A stretch of 64,000 nucleotides of DNA from Alphaproteobacteria bacterium. Lineage in GTDB: Bacteria > Pseudomonadota > Alphaproteobacteria > Rhizobiales > Aestuariivirgaceae. Below the pieces are notes generated by a model, which saw nothing but the letters and a program-made list of their open reading frames with translations, was not told where the DNA came from and ran no database searches. The stretch covers positions 1 to 64,000 of the forward strand of contig JAHEBA010000004.1 of the NCBI GenBank assembly GCA_024642465.1, written 5' to 3'. The position numbers and the translations under genes are program-made. Positions 30,688 through 39,876 of this stretch are shown here, in pieces (the first letter of the stretch is position 1; each line of letters starts with the position of its first letter).

Positions 30688-31581
30688 TCAGCGCGGCATG
30701 GAGCTGAGCCAGTCGAACAGCTTGTCGAAGCCGCCGAACGGGTACATGTGGGGGCCGGCAATCTTCAGGTTCGGCTTGCCCACGTGGATGGCCGCCAGGT
30801 CGTTCATGAACTTGTCAGGCGTGGAAACCGAAAGCAGCTTGGTGACATTGAGCGCCTGCTTGCGGATGAAGCGGGCCGAGTTGCCGACGCCGCACACGGC
30901 AGCGTACTTGGCCAATGTCTTGATTGATGCCGGACCGGGAATGCCGACCCAGGCCGGCAGGTCGATGCCGGCAGCGCGCAGGCCCTCGGCCCACTTTGCA
31001 ACCGGCTCCGCCTCGAACAGGAACTGGGTTGCGATGAAACCGTCCATGCCGTGTTCGCGGATGTAGGCCTGCTTCTGCCTCAACGCGGTCGCCAGCATTG
31101 CCTCGCCGTGCACCTTGGTGATGTCGGCATTGCCTTCCGGGTGCCCGGCAACGCCGAGAACCTTGGCGCCGTTTGCCTCGAACACACCGGTTTCCATGAG
31201 CTGCAGGGCGCAGTGATAGTCGCCCACAGGTTCAGGCGCGCCACCGCCGAGCACCAGGTAGGTATCGACACTGCCAGCCTTTGCCAGGCGCTCGATGCGG
31301 TGCTTGAGGTCATCTTCATTGACGACGAAGCGGGCGGGCACGTGCGGCACAGGCACCAGACCGGCTGCACGGATTGCAGCAACGGCAGCGTACTGGTCTT
31401 CCAGGTGGGACGGGTCGACCAGGGCCACGAAAACACGGGTGCCCGGGGCCACGTGCTGCTGGATGAGCGGCAGCTTTTCGGCCTGGCGCGGCGTAATTTC
31501 CAGGGTCATGTTGGCCATTAAGGCCGACATAGGCGTTTCCATAATTGTACTCGATTCCGGCGCCATTGTTGCGATACCCAT
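30688..31581 (-). CDS. Methylenetetrahydrofolate reductase-like protein
   Basis: FVALVDPSHLEDQYAAVAAIRAAGLVPVPHVPAR, YLVLGGGAPEP, FIATQFLFEAEPVAKW; MetF-type TIM barrel; start may be an internal Met. Confidence 0.85.
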   Translation of the reverse strand: MGIATMAPESSTIMETPMSALMANMTLEITPRQAEKLPLIQQHVAPGTRVFVALVDPSHLEDQYAAVAAIRAAGLVPVPHVPARFVVNEDDLKHRIERLAKAGSVDTYLVLGGGAPEPVGDYHCALQLMETGVFEANGAKVLGVAGHPEGNADITKVHGEAMLATALRQKQAYIREHGMDGFIATQFLFEAEPVAKWAEGLRAAGIDLPAWVGIPGPASIKTLAKYAAVCGVGNSARFIRKQALNVTKLLSVSTPDKFMNDLAAIHVGKPNLKIAGPHMYPFGGFDKLFDWLSSMPR

Positions 31582-31623
31582 TGACGTAGTCTCCCGACTT
31601 CATTAGCGCAGTGACAATGCGTC

Positions 31624-31656
31624 ATTTGCGACGTCGGAAACGTGCAATTTGCGACA
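31624..31656 (-). promoter_or_regulatory. Candidate regulator site: GTCGCAAAT direct repeats upstream of metF-like gene
   Basis: Minus-strand TGTCGCAAAT (31656-31647) and CGTCGCAAAT (31633-31624), 23 bp apart. Confidence 0.4.
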
Positions 31657-31804
31657 GGGCCGTGACATATACGACTTCAATGCATTTTGCCGCATGGCGT
31701 TCCGGAGGCGGGTAGCGCCGACTGCCGCCATGCGATGACACGAATACTCGGGCGAGATGAGGCTTTCTATATAAATGTTCGGTGACAAACCCAGAGATCT
31801 GCCG

Positions 31805-32770
31805 ATGCAGATCGCGCTAATCCTGGTTCCGGAGTTCACGTTGCTGCCGGTAACTTCCGTCATCGATCCCTTGCGGCTTGCTAACCGGCAATCTGAAAAG
31901 TCGCTCTACGTCTGGACGACGCATTCAACAGATGGCACGCCCATTACCGCTTCGAACGGCATCACCCTGATGCCCGATGGCGACCTGGACTCGATTCCAG
32001 ACCATGCGACGGTCATCGTCTGCGGCGGTACCAACGTACAGAAGTACGCAGACAAGGCGCTGTTCAACTGGCTTCGCAAGGCGGCCCGCAAGGGAACCGA
32101 TATCGGGGCCATCTGCACCGGCGCGCAGCTTCTCGCCATGGCTGGCCTGCTGGACGGCTATACCTGCACCATTCACTGGGAAAACCAGCCTGGCTTCATG
32201 GAGGAGTTTCCCGAGATAGATGTCACCAGCAGTCTGTTCGAGATCGACCGGGACAGGTTTACCGGCGCGGGCGGGACATCCGCACTCGATATGATATTGG
32301 CGCTCATTTCGGCCCAGCATGGGGCAGCGCTTGCGACAAACGTTGCTGAAAACATCCTGCATTCGCCAATCCGCCAGCCAACCGAGCATCAGCGCATGTC
32401 CCTGCCCGCCCGCATCGGCGCGCGGCATCCGAAGCTCGTCGGCATCATCGAGCAGATGGAGAAGCACCTGGAAGAACCGCTGTCGCCCAGCGTGCTGGCC
32501 CATCAGGCGGGCCTGTCGACTCGCCAGCTGGAGCGCCTGTTCCGGCGCTATCTGGACCGGTCGCCGAAGCGGTACTATCTCGAACTGCGGCTCAAGAAGG
32601 CGCGGTCATTGCTGCTGCAAACCAACATGTCGGTGATCAACGTGGCGCTGGCCTGCGGATTTTCCTCGCCGTCGCACTTCTCCAAGTGCTACCGCGCCTA
32701 TTATGCGCGCACTCCCTACCGCGAGCGCGGATTGCCCAATCCGTCAGCCGCCGAGGAAGAGGCAAGCTGA
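31805..32770 (+). CDS. GlxA family regulator (DJ-1/PfpI GATase1 domain plus AraC HTH)
   Basis: MQIALILVPEFTLLPVTSVIDPLRLANR..; C-terminal AraC HTH (LSTRQLERLFRRYLDRSPKRYYLELRLKKARSLL). Confidence 0.9.
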   Translation: MQIALILVPEFTLLPVTSVIDPLRLANRQSEKSLYVWTTHSTDGTPITASNGITLMPDGDLDSIPDHATVIVCGGTNVQKYADKALFNWLRKAARKGTDIGAICTGAQLLAMAGLLDGYTCTIHWENQPGFMEEFPEIDVTSSLFEIDRDRFTGAGGTSALDMILALISAQHGAALATNVAENILHSPIRQPTEHQRMSLPARIGARHPKLVGIIEQMEKHLEEPLSPSVLAHQAGLSTRQLERLFRRYLDRSPKRYYLELRLKKARSLLLQTNMSVINVALACGFSSPSHFSKCYRAYYARTPYRERGLPNPSAAEEEAS

Positions 32771-34159
32771 TCAGCCAGCACTGCCGACCGCCGGCAATGT
32801 GAGCACGGCTTCAAGGCCTCCGAGTTCGCTCCTGCCCAGCGATAGCTTGCCGCCATACATGCTGGCCGTTTCAAACACGATGTTGAGGCCGAGCCCCGAT
32901 CCGGGCTTGGTTTCATCAAGCCGCTTGCCCCGCTGCATGGCAATCTCCGCGCCACCATCCGGCAGACCGGAGCCATTGTCCGCGACGATGATCTCCAGCC
33001 ACGAGATGCGATTGTCGATCGGCGCACGGGCAGGCCGGACCGTTGCCGAAATCCTGCCAGCGTTCCATTTGAAGGCGTTGTCGAGCAGATTGCCCACCAT
33101 TTCCTCCAGGTCCTGACGCTCGCCACGAAACCTGACCTGCGCATCGTAGCTTGCGTCGACCTTGATGCCCTGTTCGATGTGAATGCGCTCAAGCGTGCGG
33201 ACCAATGCCTTGACCACGTCATTGGGATCGCACACCGAGCCGATGGTATGCGCGCGTGCTGCGCGTCTGGCCCGGTCGAGATACATCGAAACCTGATCGC
33301 GCATGATGCCGGCCTGTTCGGTCACCTTGCGGGCAAGCGGCCCGCCATGAAGGCCCGCTTCATTGGTCAGCACGCTCAATGGCGTTTTCAATGCATGGGC
33401 CAGATTGCCGACCTGGGTGCGGGCGCGCTCGATGATTTCCGTATTTGATTCCAGCAGCAGGTTGAGTTCGTCCGTCACCGTCTGGATCTCCACCGGATAG
33501 TCGCCGGAAATCCGGTCCTGCTTGCCTTCCCGAATTTGCGTGAGCTCTGCCTGAAGGCCAGACAATGGCCGCAGACCGAAGCGAACCTGGAAGAATATTG
33601 CCGCCACGACCCCGGCTCCCAACAGGCCCAGTACCGCAATCAGTGCATTGTTGAATGCGGAGACCTCGGCTTCGAGTTCGTCGAAGTTTCCGGTCACGAG
33701 GAAAGAATAGAGTTCCTTGCTTCCAAACAGGGAAAAGCGCTGCTCGATGGCACGCAGATTGTTGCCGGACCTGTCACGCATGTAGCCCGCCATGCGGGCC
33801 CCGTCGGCGCGGTCAGGGACATTGAACTGATCGATCGGCAAACGCTCATCCAGGAGCGATGCCGAGGCAAGCTGGCGATCCTTCGCGCCTCCAATCGGCC
33901 TGATCTGCCAATACCATCCATTGAGCGGAATCTCGAAGCGGGTGTCGGCCAGCGCCTTGTCCATCTTCGGCCTATTGCCATCCAATTCGACCGAGGCCAG
34001 CAGGCCGTCCATGACCGCCTGCAGACGGGCATCGAGGCTTCGCTCGACGGCTGCCGTGAACAGTGAGGACAGCAGAACGCCAGCCGCCAGCAGCAGCACG
34101 ATGCTGACGGCGGCCGCCGCTGCAATGAGGCGGAATGCAAGCGAGTTACGCCTGTTCAT
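32771..34159 (-). CDS. Sensor histidine kinase, FeuQ/PhoQ-like
   Basis: QVGNLAHALKTPLSVLTNEA H-box, HATPase; ORF overlaps response regulator gene. Confidence 0.85.
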   Translation of the reverse strand: MNRRNSLAFRLIAAAAAVSIVLLLAAGVLLSSLFTAAVERSLDARLQAVMDGLLASVELDGNRPKMDKALADTRFEIPLNGWYWQIRPIGGAKDRQLASASLLDERLPIDQFNVPDRADGARMAGYMRDRSGNNLRAIEQRFSLFGSKELYSFLVTGNFDELEAEVSAFNNALIAVLGLLGAGVVAAIFFQVRFGLRPLSGLQAELTQIREGKQDRISGDYPVEIQTVTDELNLLLESNTEIIERARTQVGNLAHALKTPLSVLTNEAGLHGGPLARKVTEQAGIMRDQVSMYLDRARRAARAHTIGSVCDPNDVVKALVRTLERIHIEQGIKVDASYDAQVRFRGERQDLEEMVGNLLDNAFKWNAGRISATVRPARAPIDNRISWLEIIVADNGSGLPDGGAEIAMQRGKRLDETKPGSGLGLNIVFETASMYGGKLSLGRSELGGLEAVLTLPAVGSAG

Positions 34160-34817
34160 CCGGTTCCGACAGGCAATAGCCGAGACCGCGCACGGTCTTC
34201 AGCACGTGGATGCCGAGCTTCTTGCGCACGCGGCCGACGAACACTTCGATGGTGTTGGAGTCGCGATCGAAATCCTGATCGTACAGATGCTCGACCAGTT
34301 CGGTGCGCGAGATCACCTTTCCCTTGTGGTGCATCATGTAGCTGAGCAACCGGAATTCGAGCGAGGTGAGCTTGATGGCATTGCCCGCCACGGTGACCCG
34401 CGCGCCGGCCGTATCTACGACCAGATCGCCGCAGCTCAGTTCAGAGGATGCATTGCCGCTGGCCCGCCGCAACAGGGCCCGCACGCGGGCGAGCACTTCC
34501 TCCATGTGAAAGGGCTTTGCGACATAGTCATCCGCGCCGGCGTCGAAGCCTGCCACCTTGTCACTCCACCGGTCGCGGGCGGTGAGGATCAGGACCGGCA
34601 TGGCGCGGCCTTCGCGACGCCATGCTTCAAGAACGCTTACGCCATCCATGACCGGCAGGCCGAGGTCTAGAATAACGGCGTCGTAAGGCTCGGTGTCACC
34701 AAGAAAGTGGCCTTCTTCGCCATCAGTGGCAGAATCCACTGCGTAACCGGCATCGGAGAGCGCTGTTACGAGCTGCCGGTTCAAGTCCGGGTCATCTTCA
34801 ACTACCAGCAACCGCAC
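34146..34817 (-). CDS. OmpR-family response regulator, FeuP/PhoP-like
   Basis: MRLLVVEDDPDLNRQLVTALSDAGYAVDSATDGEEG; winged helix. Confidence 0.9.
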   Translation of the reverse strand: MRLLVVEDDPDLNRQLVTALSDAGYAVDSATDGEEGHFLGDTEPYDAVILDLGLPVMDGVSVLEAWRREGRAMPVLILTARDRWSDKVAGFDAGADDYVAKPFHMEEVLARVRALLRRASGNASSELSCGDLVVDTAGARVTVAGNAIKLTSLEFRLLSYMMHHKGKVISRTELVEHLYDQDFDRDSNTIEVFVGRVRKKLGIHVLKTVRGLGYCLSEPDEQA

Positions 34818-34845
34818 GCCTCGCCCCTCCCCTTGCCAGTTTAAC

Positions 34846-35079
34846 TCAGCAGCTCACGCTGCCGGAACCGCTAACGCTACACCACTTTACCTGTCCACCG
34901 ACGCGGACCTTGACGCGATAACCACCGCCAGACGCCTGGACGGCAAGCACCTGTCCACCGGTTGCGCTGGCTACGGCGGCTGCCGCAGCAGAACTGCTGA
35001 GCGCGAACGCCGTTCCCGGCATCGCGGACATCAGCGCCACGGCAAGCGCAGCTGGTATCAATTTCTTCAAGACGTTCAT
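34846..35079 (-). CDS. Small secreted protein (77 aa, PepSY-like), possible FeuN-like
   Basis: MNVLKKLIPAALAVALMSAMPGTAFA signal peptide; 28 bp upstream of the response regulator, same strand. Confidence 0.6.
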   Translation of the reverse strand: MNVLKKLIPAALAVALMSAMPGTAFALSSSAAAAAVASATGGQVLAVQASGGGYRVKVRVGGQVKWCSVSGSGSVSC

Positions 35080-35161
35080 AATCACACAAGTCCCCAGTTT
35101 AGTTGCAAGCACAATGAAACACGGCACATGAACCTGCGATGAATGCCCTTTCAGCAACTGG

Positions 35162-35316
35162 CTAGAACCCCGAAAACCTCGCAAACTCCGTAACGGCCGC
35201 CCGGTCCGTACGAAGCGTATTGATGGCGGCATCCGGATCAGCATGACCGAGCGCAACGCCACAGAACATCATCCAGTCGTCCGGCGGGCAGGTGTGGCGG
35301 GCCACCGCGGAATGCC
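35162..35316 (-). pseudogene. Nitroreductase 3' fragment
   Basis: Frame ending TAG at 35162-35164 reads SAVARHTCPPDDWMMFCGVALGHADPDAAINTLRTDRAAVTEFARFSGF*, like nitroreductase C-termini (CG.ALGYADPDAPIN.LRT.R). Confidence 0.65.
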
Positions 35317-35820
35317 GTCGCACCAGGCGAGGTCGAATTGCGGTCCACGCAACTGTTCCGGATCCTCAGCCGAGAACAGGTGCGCCTGGCTGCCATCGGG
35401 CCAGACTAGCAGGCAGCGCGAGCTGACCAGTTCCGGCTGCCGGTCATGCCACTCCAGCGACATCAGGCCCGACACGCCGTCCACCATCACCTCGCGCGCC
35501 TCGGCGTAGCTGGGGCCGACAAGCGCAATTCGCAGCGGCCGGGCTGGCCGGAATGGCGAACGGATCAGTGAACGCAGCCATTCGGCGCCGGCGCGCGTCT
35601 TGCCCGATCCGCGCCCGCCAAGGATCAGCCAGCTCGACCAGTCCTGCGATGCTTGCGGCTCGCCAGGCGGCAACTGGGCCGTGTGCGCCCAAGTCGGCCA
35701 GTCCCCGTCGATGAACCAGAGGTCATTGCGGTCCAGCCGGTCCAGGGTCTGCTTCAGGCGGCGTTTCGCTGCACAAAGCAATAATGCGTCGCGCAATTCT
35801 CTGCCGCAGTTCGTCGTCAT
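35269..35820 (-). pseudogene. Truncated GTA/phage-type terminase large subunit (N-terminal part)
   Basis: WLILGGRGSGKTRAGAEWLRSLI Walker A and FDLAWCD, then abrupt divergence to a stop. Confidence 0.8.
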
Positions 35821-36223
35821 CGCCATCTGAGTGGCCGGTAGAGTTTCTGGCGGACTGCTTGGTGCGTTCAAGTTCTGTCTCCAGCGCAGTGATCGATTCC
35901 ATCAGTTTGACCAGCCCGGCAGCCACCTTCGCCAGCCGCTCCCGGTCGGCCAGGGATGCGGCCTGGCCTGCAGTCTGCGCGGCGTCTTCCAGTGCTTCGA
36001 GTTCCCGCGAAACAAGCTTGCCAAGACGGCGCAGCGTTGCGCGCCGCCTTGCCCGCGCGCCGCCTGAATGGCGCCGTTCCCAGTCCTCTTCGTCGATGCG
36101 CCGGTAGATGGTCGCCTGGTTCACGCCGAACTTCCTGGCGATCTCGGTCACTTTGAGCTCGCGGGCTTCATATGCCTCGCGGATCGCTGCTCATTCAGGT
36201 GCCGGCGCAGCGTCATCAGTCAT
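35723..36223 (-). pseudogene. GTA ORFg1/small terminase-like gene with in-frame TGA at codon 11
   Basis: In-frame reading from ATG 36223: MTDDAAPAPE*AAIREAYEARELKVTEIARKFGVNQATIYRRIDEEDWERR; longest ORF 35723-36151. Confidence 0.65.
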
Positions 36224-36308
36224 GTCGCGGAGTTCCAGTCGGGCTGGTGGCGGAGAAGGACCGGAGCGTCCCGTGCCGTCTCAACCGCCATTTGTGGAGC
36301 ATGCCCTC

Positions 36309-36337
36309 TTAAAGGCCAAACAGCGGGGTGCTGTCAA
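36309..36337 (-). promoter_or_regulatory. Candidate promoter (TTGACA -35) upstream of terminase remnant
   Basis: Minus strand TTGACA at 36337-36332 with weak TTTAAG about 18 nt downstream. Confidence 0.3.
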
Positions 36338-36370
36338 GTGTAAACTCCTATGAAGGGTATTTTTTCTTTC

Positions 36371-36811
36371 TCACCAGTCGACGATCCGGTCGGGCAGGTC
36401 GTCGATCTCCACCTCTGTCTCGTTCGTCACCCTTCCGCGAACCGATATACCGGCTTCATGGACGGTCTCACTGCTGCCGGAGACCAGCGGATGCCAGTCT
36501 TCGAGAGGCTTTCCCTCCCAAACCAGCCGATAGGCGCAGGTTGACGGCAGCCAGCCAAGTTCGTCGACATTAACCGGGTCGAGCTTGATGCAATCGTCCA
36601 CCAGTTGATGGCGGTTGGCATAGTCTGTGCAACGGCACGTTGAACAGTCCAGAAGCCTGCAGCTCACGTCTGTGGTGTAGATGATGCCGGTGTCCTCGTC
36701 TTCGAGCTTCACCAGGCAGCAGCGTCCGCAACCGTCGCAGAGGGATTCCCATTCCTGCGGCGTCATCTCGTGCAGTTGCTTGACCTGCCAGAACGGCGGG
36801 GTGGACATCAT
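36371..36811 (-). CDS. YcgN family cysteine cluster protein (UPF0260)
   Basis: [36 protein letters not shown]. Confidence 0.92.
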   Translation of the reverse strand: MMSTPPFWQVKQLHEMTPQEWESLCDGCGRCCLVKLEDEDTGIIYTTDVSCRLLDCSTCRCTDYANRHQLVDDCIKLDPVNVDELGWLPSTCAYRLVWEGKPLEDWHPLVSGSSETVHEAGISVRGRVTNETEVEIDDLPDRIVDW

Positions 36812-37002
36812 TTTTTTCGCCGTGACCGTTGAGGGAATTGGTGAGTTGTTCAGAGGTTTATATTAAGGTAGCGATATACCGATACACGCGAAAGTGGCTT
36901 TGCCCAATCCTCAAGTGGGGGCATATTGCTTTTGCGTACGGGTTCAGGGGGGCTGAGCTTGGTCATTAGCGGTTACGGCGGCCAACGAAAGCGAGCAAGA
37001 CG

Positions 37003-39294
37003 TTGAACTTCAAACCGATCATCGCCTTCTTCAGGGCTGTGGACAGCTATGTGTCCAGCGGCCTGTTTGAAGTCACCGACGGGCTGAGGCGCGCATGGCT
37101 GGCCTATTCGTCGTTCCTGCTGCGGTTCCGGATCACCGGCCTCAAGCGCGTCATCGTCGACCTGGCTGACGACGCCGCGACGTTCGCCATGGTCTTCGCA
37201 ATCGGCATCATCGCGCTGGCGCTGCCCACGCTCAAGGAAACCGACGACATCTGGAATGCGGGCCGGCAATATGCCGTCACCTTCACCGATGCCAATGGCG
37301 AGATCATCGGCAAGCGCGGCATCCTTCAGGACGACGCCATTCCACTGGACGAGATTCCGCCGCACCTTGTCAAGGCGGTGCTCGCCACCGAGGACGTCCG
37401 CTTCTTCCATCATTTCGGGGTCGATGTACTAGGCACCATGCGCGCCATGGTAGCGAACGCACAGGCGCAGGGCGTGGTACAGGGCGGGTCGACGCTGACG
37501 CAACAACTTGCAAAGAACCTGTTTCTGTCGCCGGAGCGCTCGCTGCGGCGCAAGGTCCATGAAGCGTTCCTGGCGCTGTGGATCGAGGCGCGCCTGACCA
37601 AGGCGGAAATCCTGAAGATGTACCTGGACCGCACCTACATGGGCGGCGGCACCTACGGCATGGAAGCAGCGGCGCAGTTCTATTTCGGCAAGTCCGTGCG
37701 CGATGTGAATCTGGCCGAGGCCGCCGTGCTGGCCGGACTGTTCAAGGCTCCCTCGAGCTACGCGCCGCACGTGAACCTTGATGCGGCCCGGGAGCGTGCC
37801 GGTGTCGTCATGGGGCGGATGCTCGACGTCGGCTACATTACCCAGGGCGAATTGCTCGAGGCGACGCGCAATCCGGCGCAGGTAGTGAAGCATAACAACT
37901 TTGCCAGCCCAGACTATTTCCTCGACTGGGCCTACAAGGAAACGCTGGACATCATCGAGAAGCAGGGCCTGACCGACGACTACGTGGTCGAGGTGAAAAC
38001 CACCATCGACCTCGACATGCAGAAGGCGGCCGCCGAGGAAATCGACCGGATGCTGACCACCGAGGGTCCGCGCTACAATGCCAGCCAGGCGGCACTGGTT
38101 TCCATGACGCCGAAAGGCGCGGTAAAGGCCATCATCGGTGGCAGAAACTACGAGGAAAGCCAGTTCAACCGGGCGACCGACGCTTTGCGCCAGCCGGGCT
38201 CGTCTTTCAAGCCGTTCGTCTATGCCGCCGCGCTGCTGGAGGGATTCACGCCCGAAACGCCCATCGTCGATGGCCCCATCACCATCGGCAACTGGTCACC
38301 GAGGAACTATTCCGGGGGCTATGCCGGACGGACCAACCTGATCAATGCGCTGACGCGGTCCTACAATACGGTGCCGGTCCGGCTGATGACCCAGATCGGG
38401 CGCAAGAAGATCATCGATACCGCGCATCTGGTCGGCGTGCAGTCCAAGCTGGCCTCAATTCCGTCGCTACCACTTGGCGTGAACGAAATGACGGTGCTGG
38501 ACATCACCCGCGGATATGCCACCTTCGCGGCGGGCGGAAAGCTGTCGCAGCCGCACACCGTGGTTGAAATCCGGCGGGCATCGGGCGAACTGATCTATTC
38601 GCGCGCGCGCAACGAGCCGGCCTCTCCCCAAGTCATTCCCGAAACGGTTGCTGCCGACATGAACCGGATGATGGGCCAGGTCGTGACAGCCGGCACGGCC
38701 CGCAATGCCGATCTTGGCTATACGCCGGCGGCTGGCAAGACAGGCACGACGCAGAGTTACCGCGATGCCTGGTTCGTCGGCTTCACGGCCAAATACGTGA
38801 CCGGCGTCTGGTTCGGCAACGATGACTATTCGCCAACCAACCGGGCAACCGGCGGCTCGTTGCCGGCCAAGACCTGGAAAGCCTTCATGCTGCGCGCCGA
38901 TCGCGCCAAGGCTCCGATGTCGCTCGTGGGCCTGCCTGCCACCCAGCAGCACGCGGCTTTCCTGGAAGAAAACCGCAATCTGCTCGAGAATGTCGGCGGC
39001 GAAGAGATCCAGCTGGCGTCTGCGCAAACCGACGATGAATCGGCCGTTGGCGAACCGACCTCCGGACAGAGCCGTGATGATGCGGTCATCAGGGTGCTGC
39101 GCGACATGTTCACGCTGTTCAAGAAGGAAGACCAGAAGGTCCGGATCGTGCGGCCAAGCAACCAGGCAAGGCCTGCAAAACAGGCCAGTACATCAGACGG
39201 TGTCCGCGTCATTACCCCCGGCCTGTTCGGAAACTTCCAGCAGAAGCGCAATTTCAACCTGCATCAGCGCCGCAACAATCATCGGGAACGATAG
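37003..39294 (+). CDS. PBP1A family penicillin-binding protein
   Basis: VLATEDVRFFHHFGVD, GGSTLTQQLAKNLFLSPERS transglycosylase; QPGSSFKPFVY, AAGKTGTTQSYRDAWF transpeptidase. Confidence 0.95.
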   Translation: MNFKPIIAFFRAVDSYVSSGLFEVTDGLRRAWLAYSSFLLRFRITGLKRVIVDLADDAATFAMVFAIGIIALALPTLKETDDIWNAGRQYAVTFTDANGEIIGKRGILQDDAIPLDEIPPHLVKAVLATEDVRFFHHFGVDVLGTMRAMVANAQAQGVVQGGSTLTQQLAKNLFLSPERSLRRKVHEAFLALWIEARLTKAEILKMYLDRTYMGGGTYGMEAAAQFYFGKSVRDVNLAEAAVLAGLFKAPSSYAPHVNLDAARERAGVVMGRMLDVGYITQGELLEATRNPAQVVKHNNFASPDYFLDWAYKETLDIIEKQGLTDDYVVEVKTTIDLDMQKAAAEEIDRMLTTEGPRYNASQAALVSMTPKGAVKAIIGGRNYEESQFNRATDALRQPGSSFKPFVYAAALLEGFTPETPIVDGPITIGNWSPRNYSGGYAGRTNLINALTRSYNTVPVRLMTQIGRKKIIDTAHLVGVQSKLASIPSLPLGVNEMTVLDITRGYATFAAGGKLSQPHTVVEIRRASGELIYSRARNEPASPQVIPETVAADMNRMMGQVVTAGTARNADLGYTPAAGKTGTTQSYRDAWFVGFTAKYVTGVWFGNDDYSPTNRATGGSLPAKTWKAFMLRADRAKAPMSLVGLPATQQHAAFLEENRNLLENVGGEEIQLASAQTDDESAVGEPTSGQSRDDAVIRVLRDMFTLFKKEDQKVRIVRPSNQARPAKQASTSDGVRVITPGLFGNFQQKRNFNLHQRRNNHRER

Positions 39295-39315
39295 AAATTC
39301 GGGGAGACTGCAGGA

Positions 39316-39876
39316 TTGGCAGCCGGCTCAACAATTCGTTTTGCCTCGAGCCTCCTGATCGGGGCTGCCTTGGGCGTGGCCAGCGCACACTACATGGCGC
39401 AACAGTCGAACCCGCTGGTGAATGAACGTCACGGCCGGTGGTACGCGTGGCCAACCTCGGGCGATCCCCGAAGCAGTCCTTACAGTCAGGCGCGCTTTCT
39501 GCTCGATGGCCATCTTCCGGAACATTTCACAGAAGTGACCACGCTGTACCGCAGCCATGACGATGATGGCGGGCGGCTGTCGCAATCGTGCGTCTACCTG
39601 GTGTCGATGAAACGCCCGGAGGTTCGCCGCTGGACGTTGAGCCTCGTCAACGATAATGGCGCGGCCACCAGCCTCGTCACACAGGACGATGTCATTTCCG
39701 TCGCCGGCAACGTTGACGTCCACCTCGCCGACGTGCCGCAACCCGGCAACTGGCTGGACTTCGGCGGCGAAGACCCGGGACGGCTGGTGTTGCGGCTCTA
39801 TGACGGCGACGAGCGGGCAAGCCCGGCCGACATCGATGCAAGCCTGCCCAGGGTCATGCGGGAGCGCTGCTCATGA
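39316..39876 (+). CDS. DUF1214 domain-containing protein
   Basis: N-terminal TM; RWYAWPTSGDPRSSPYSQARFLLDGHLPEHFTEVTTLYRS. Confidence 0.75.
   Translation: MAAGSTIRFASSLLIGAALGVASAHYMAQQSNPLVNERHGRWYAWPTSGDPRSSPYSQARFLLDGHLPEHFTEVTTLYRSHDDDGGRLSQSCVYLVSMKRPEVRRWTLSLVNDNGAATSLVTQDDVISVAGNVDVHLADVPQPGNWLDFGGEDPGRLVLRLYDGDERASPADIDASLPRVMRERCS

Noticed and set aside
35269-36223. Functional prophage or GTA
   Set aside because: Only terminase pieces remain, with a stop and truncation; no portal, capsid, tail, integrase or lysis genes in the window.
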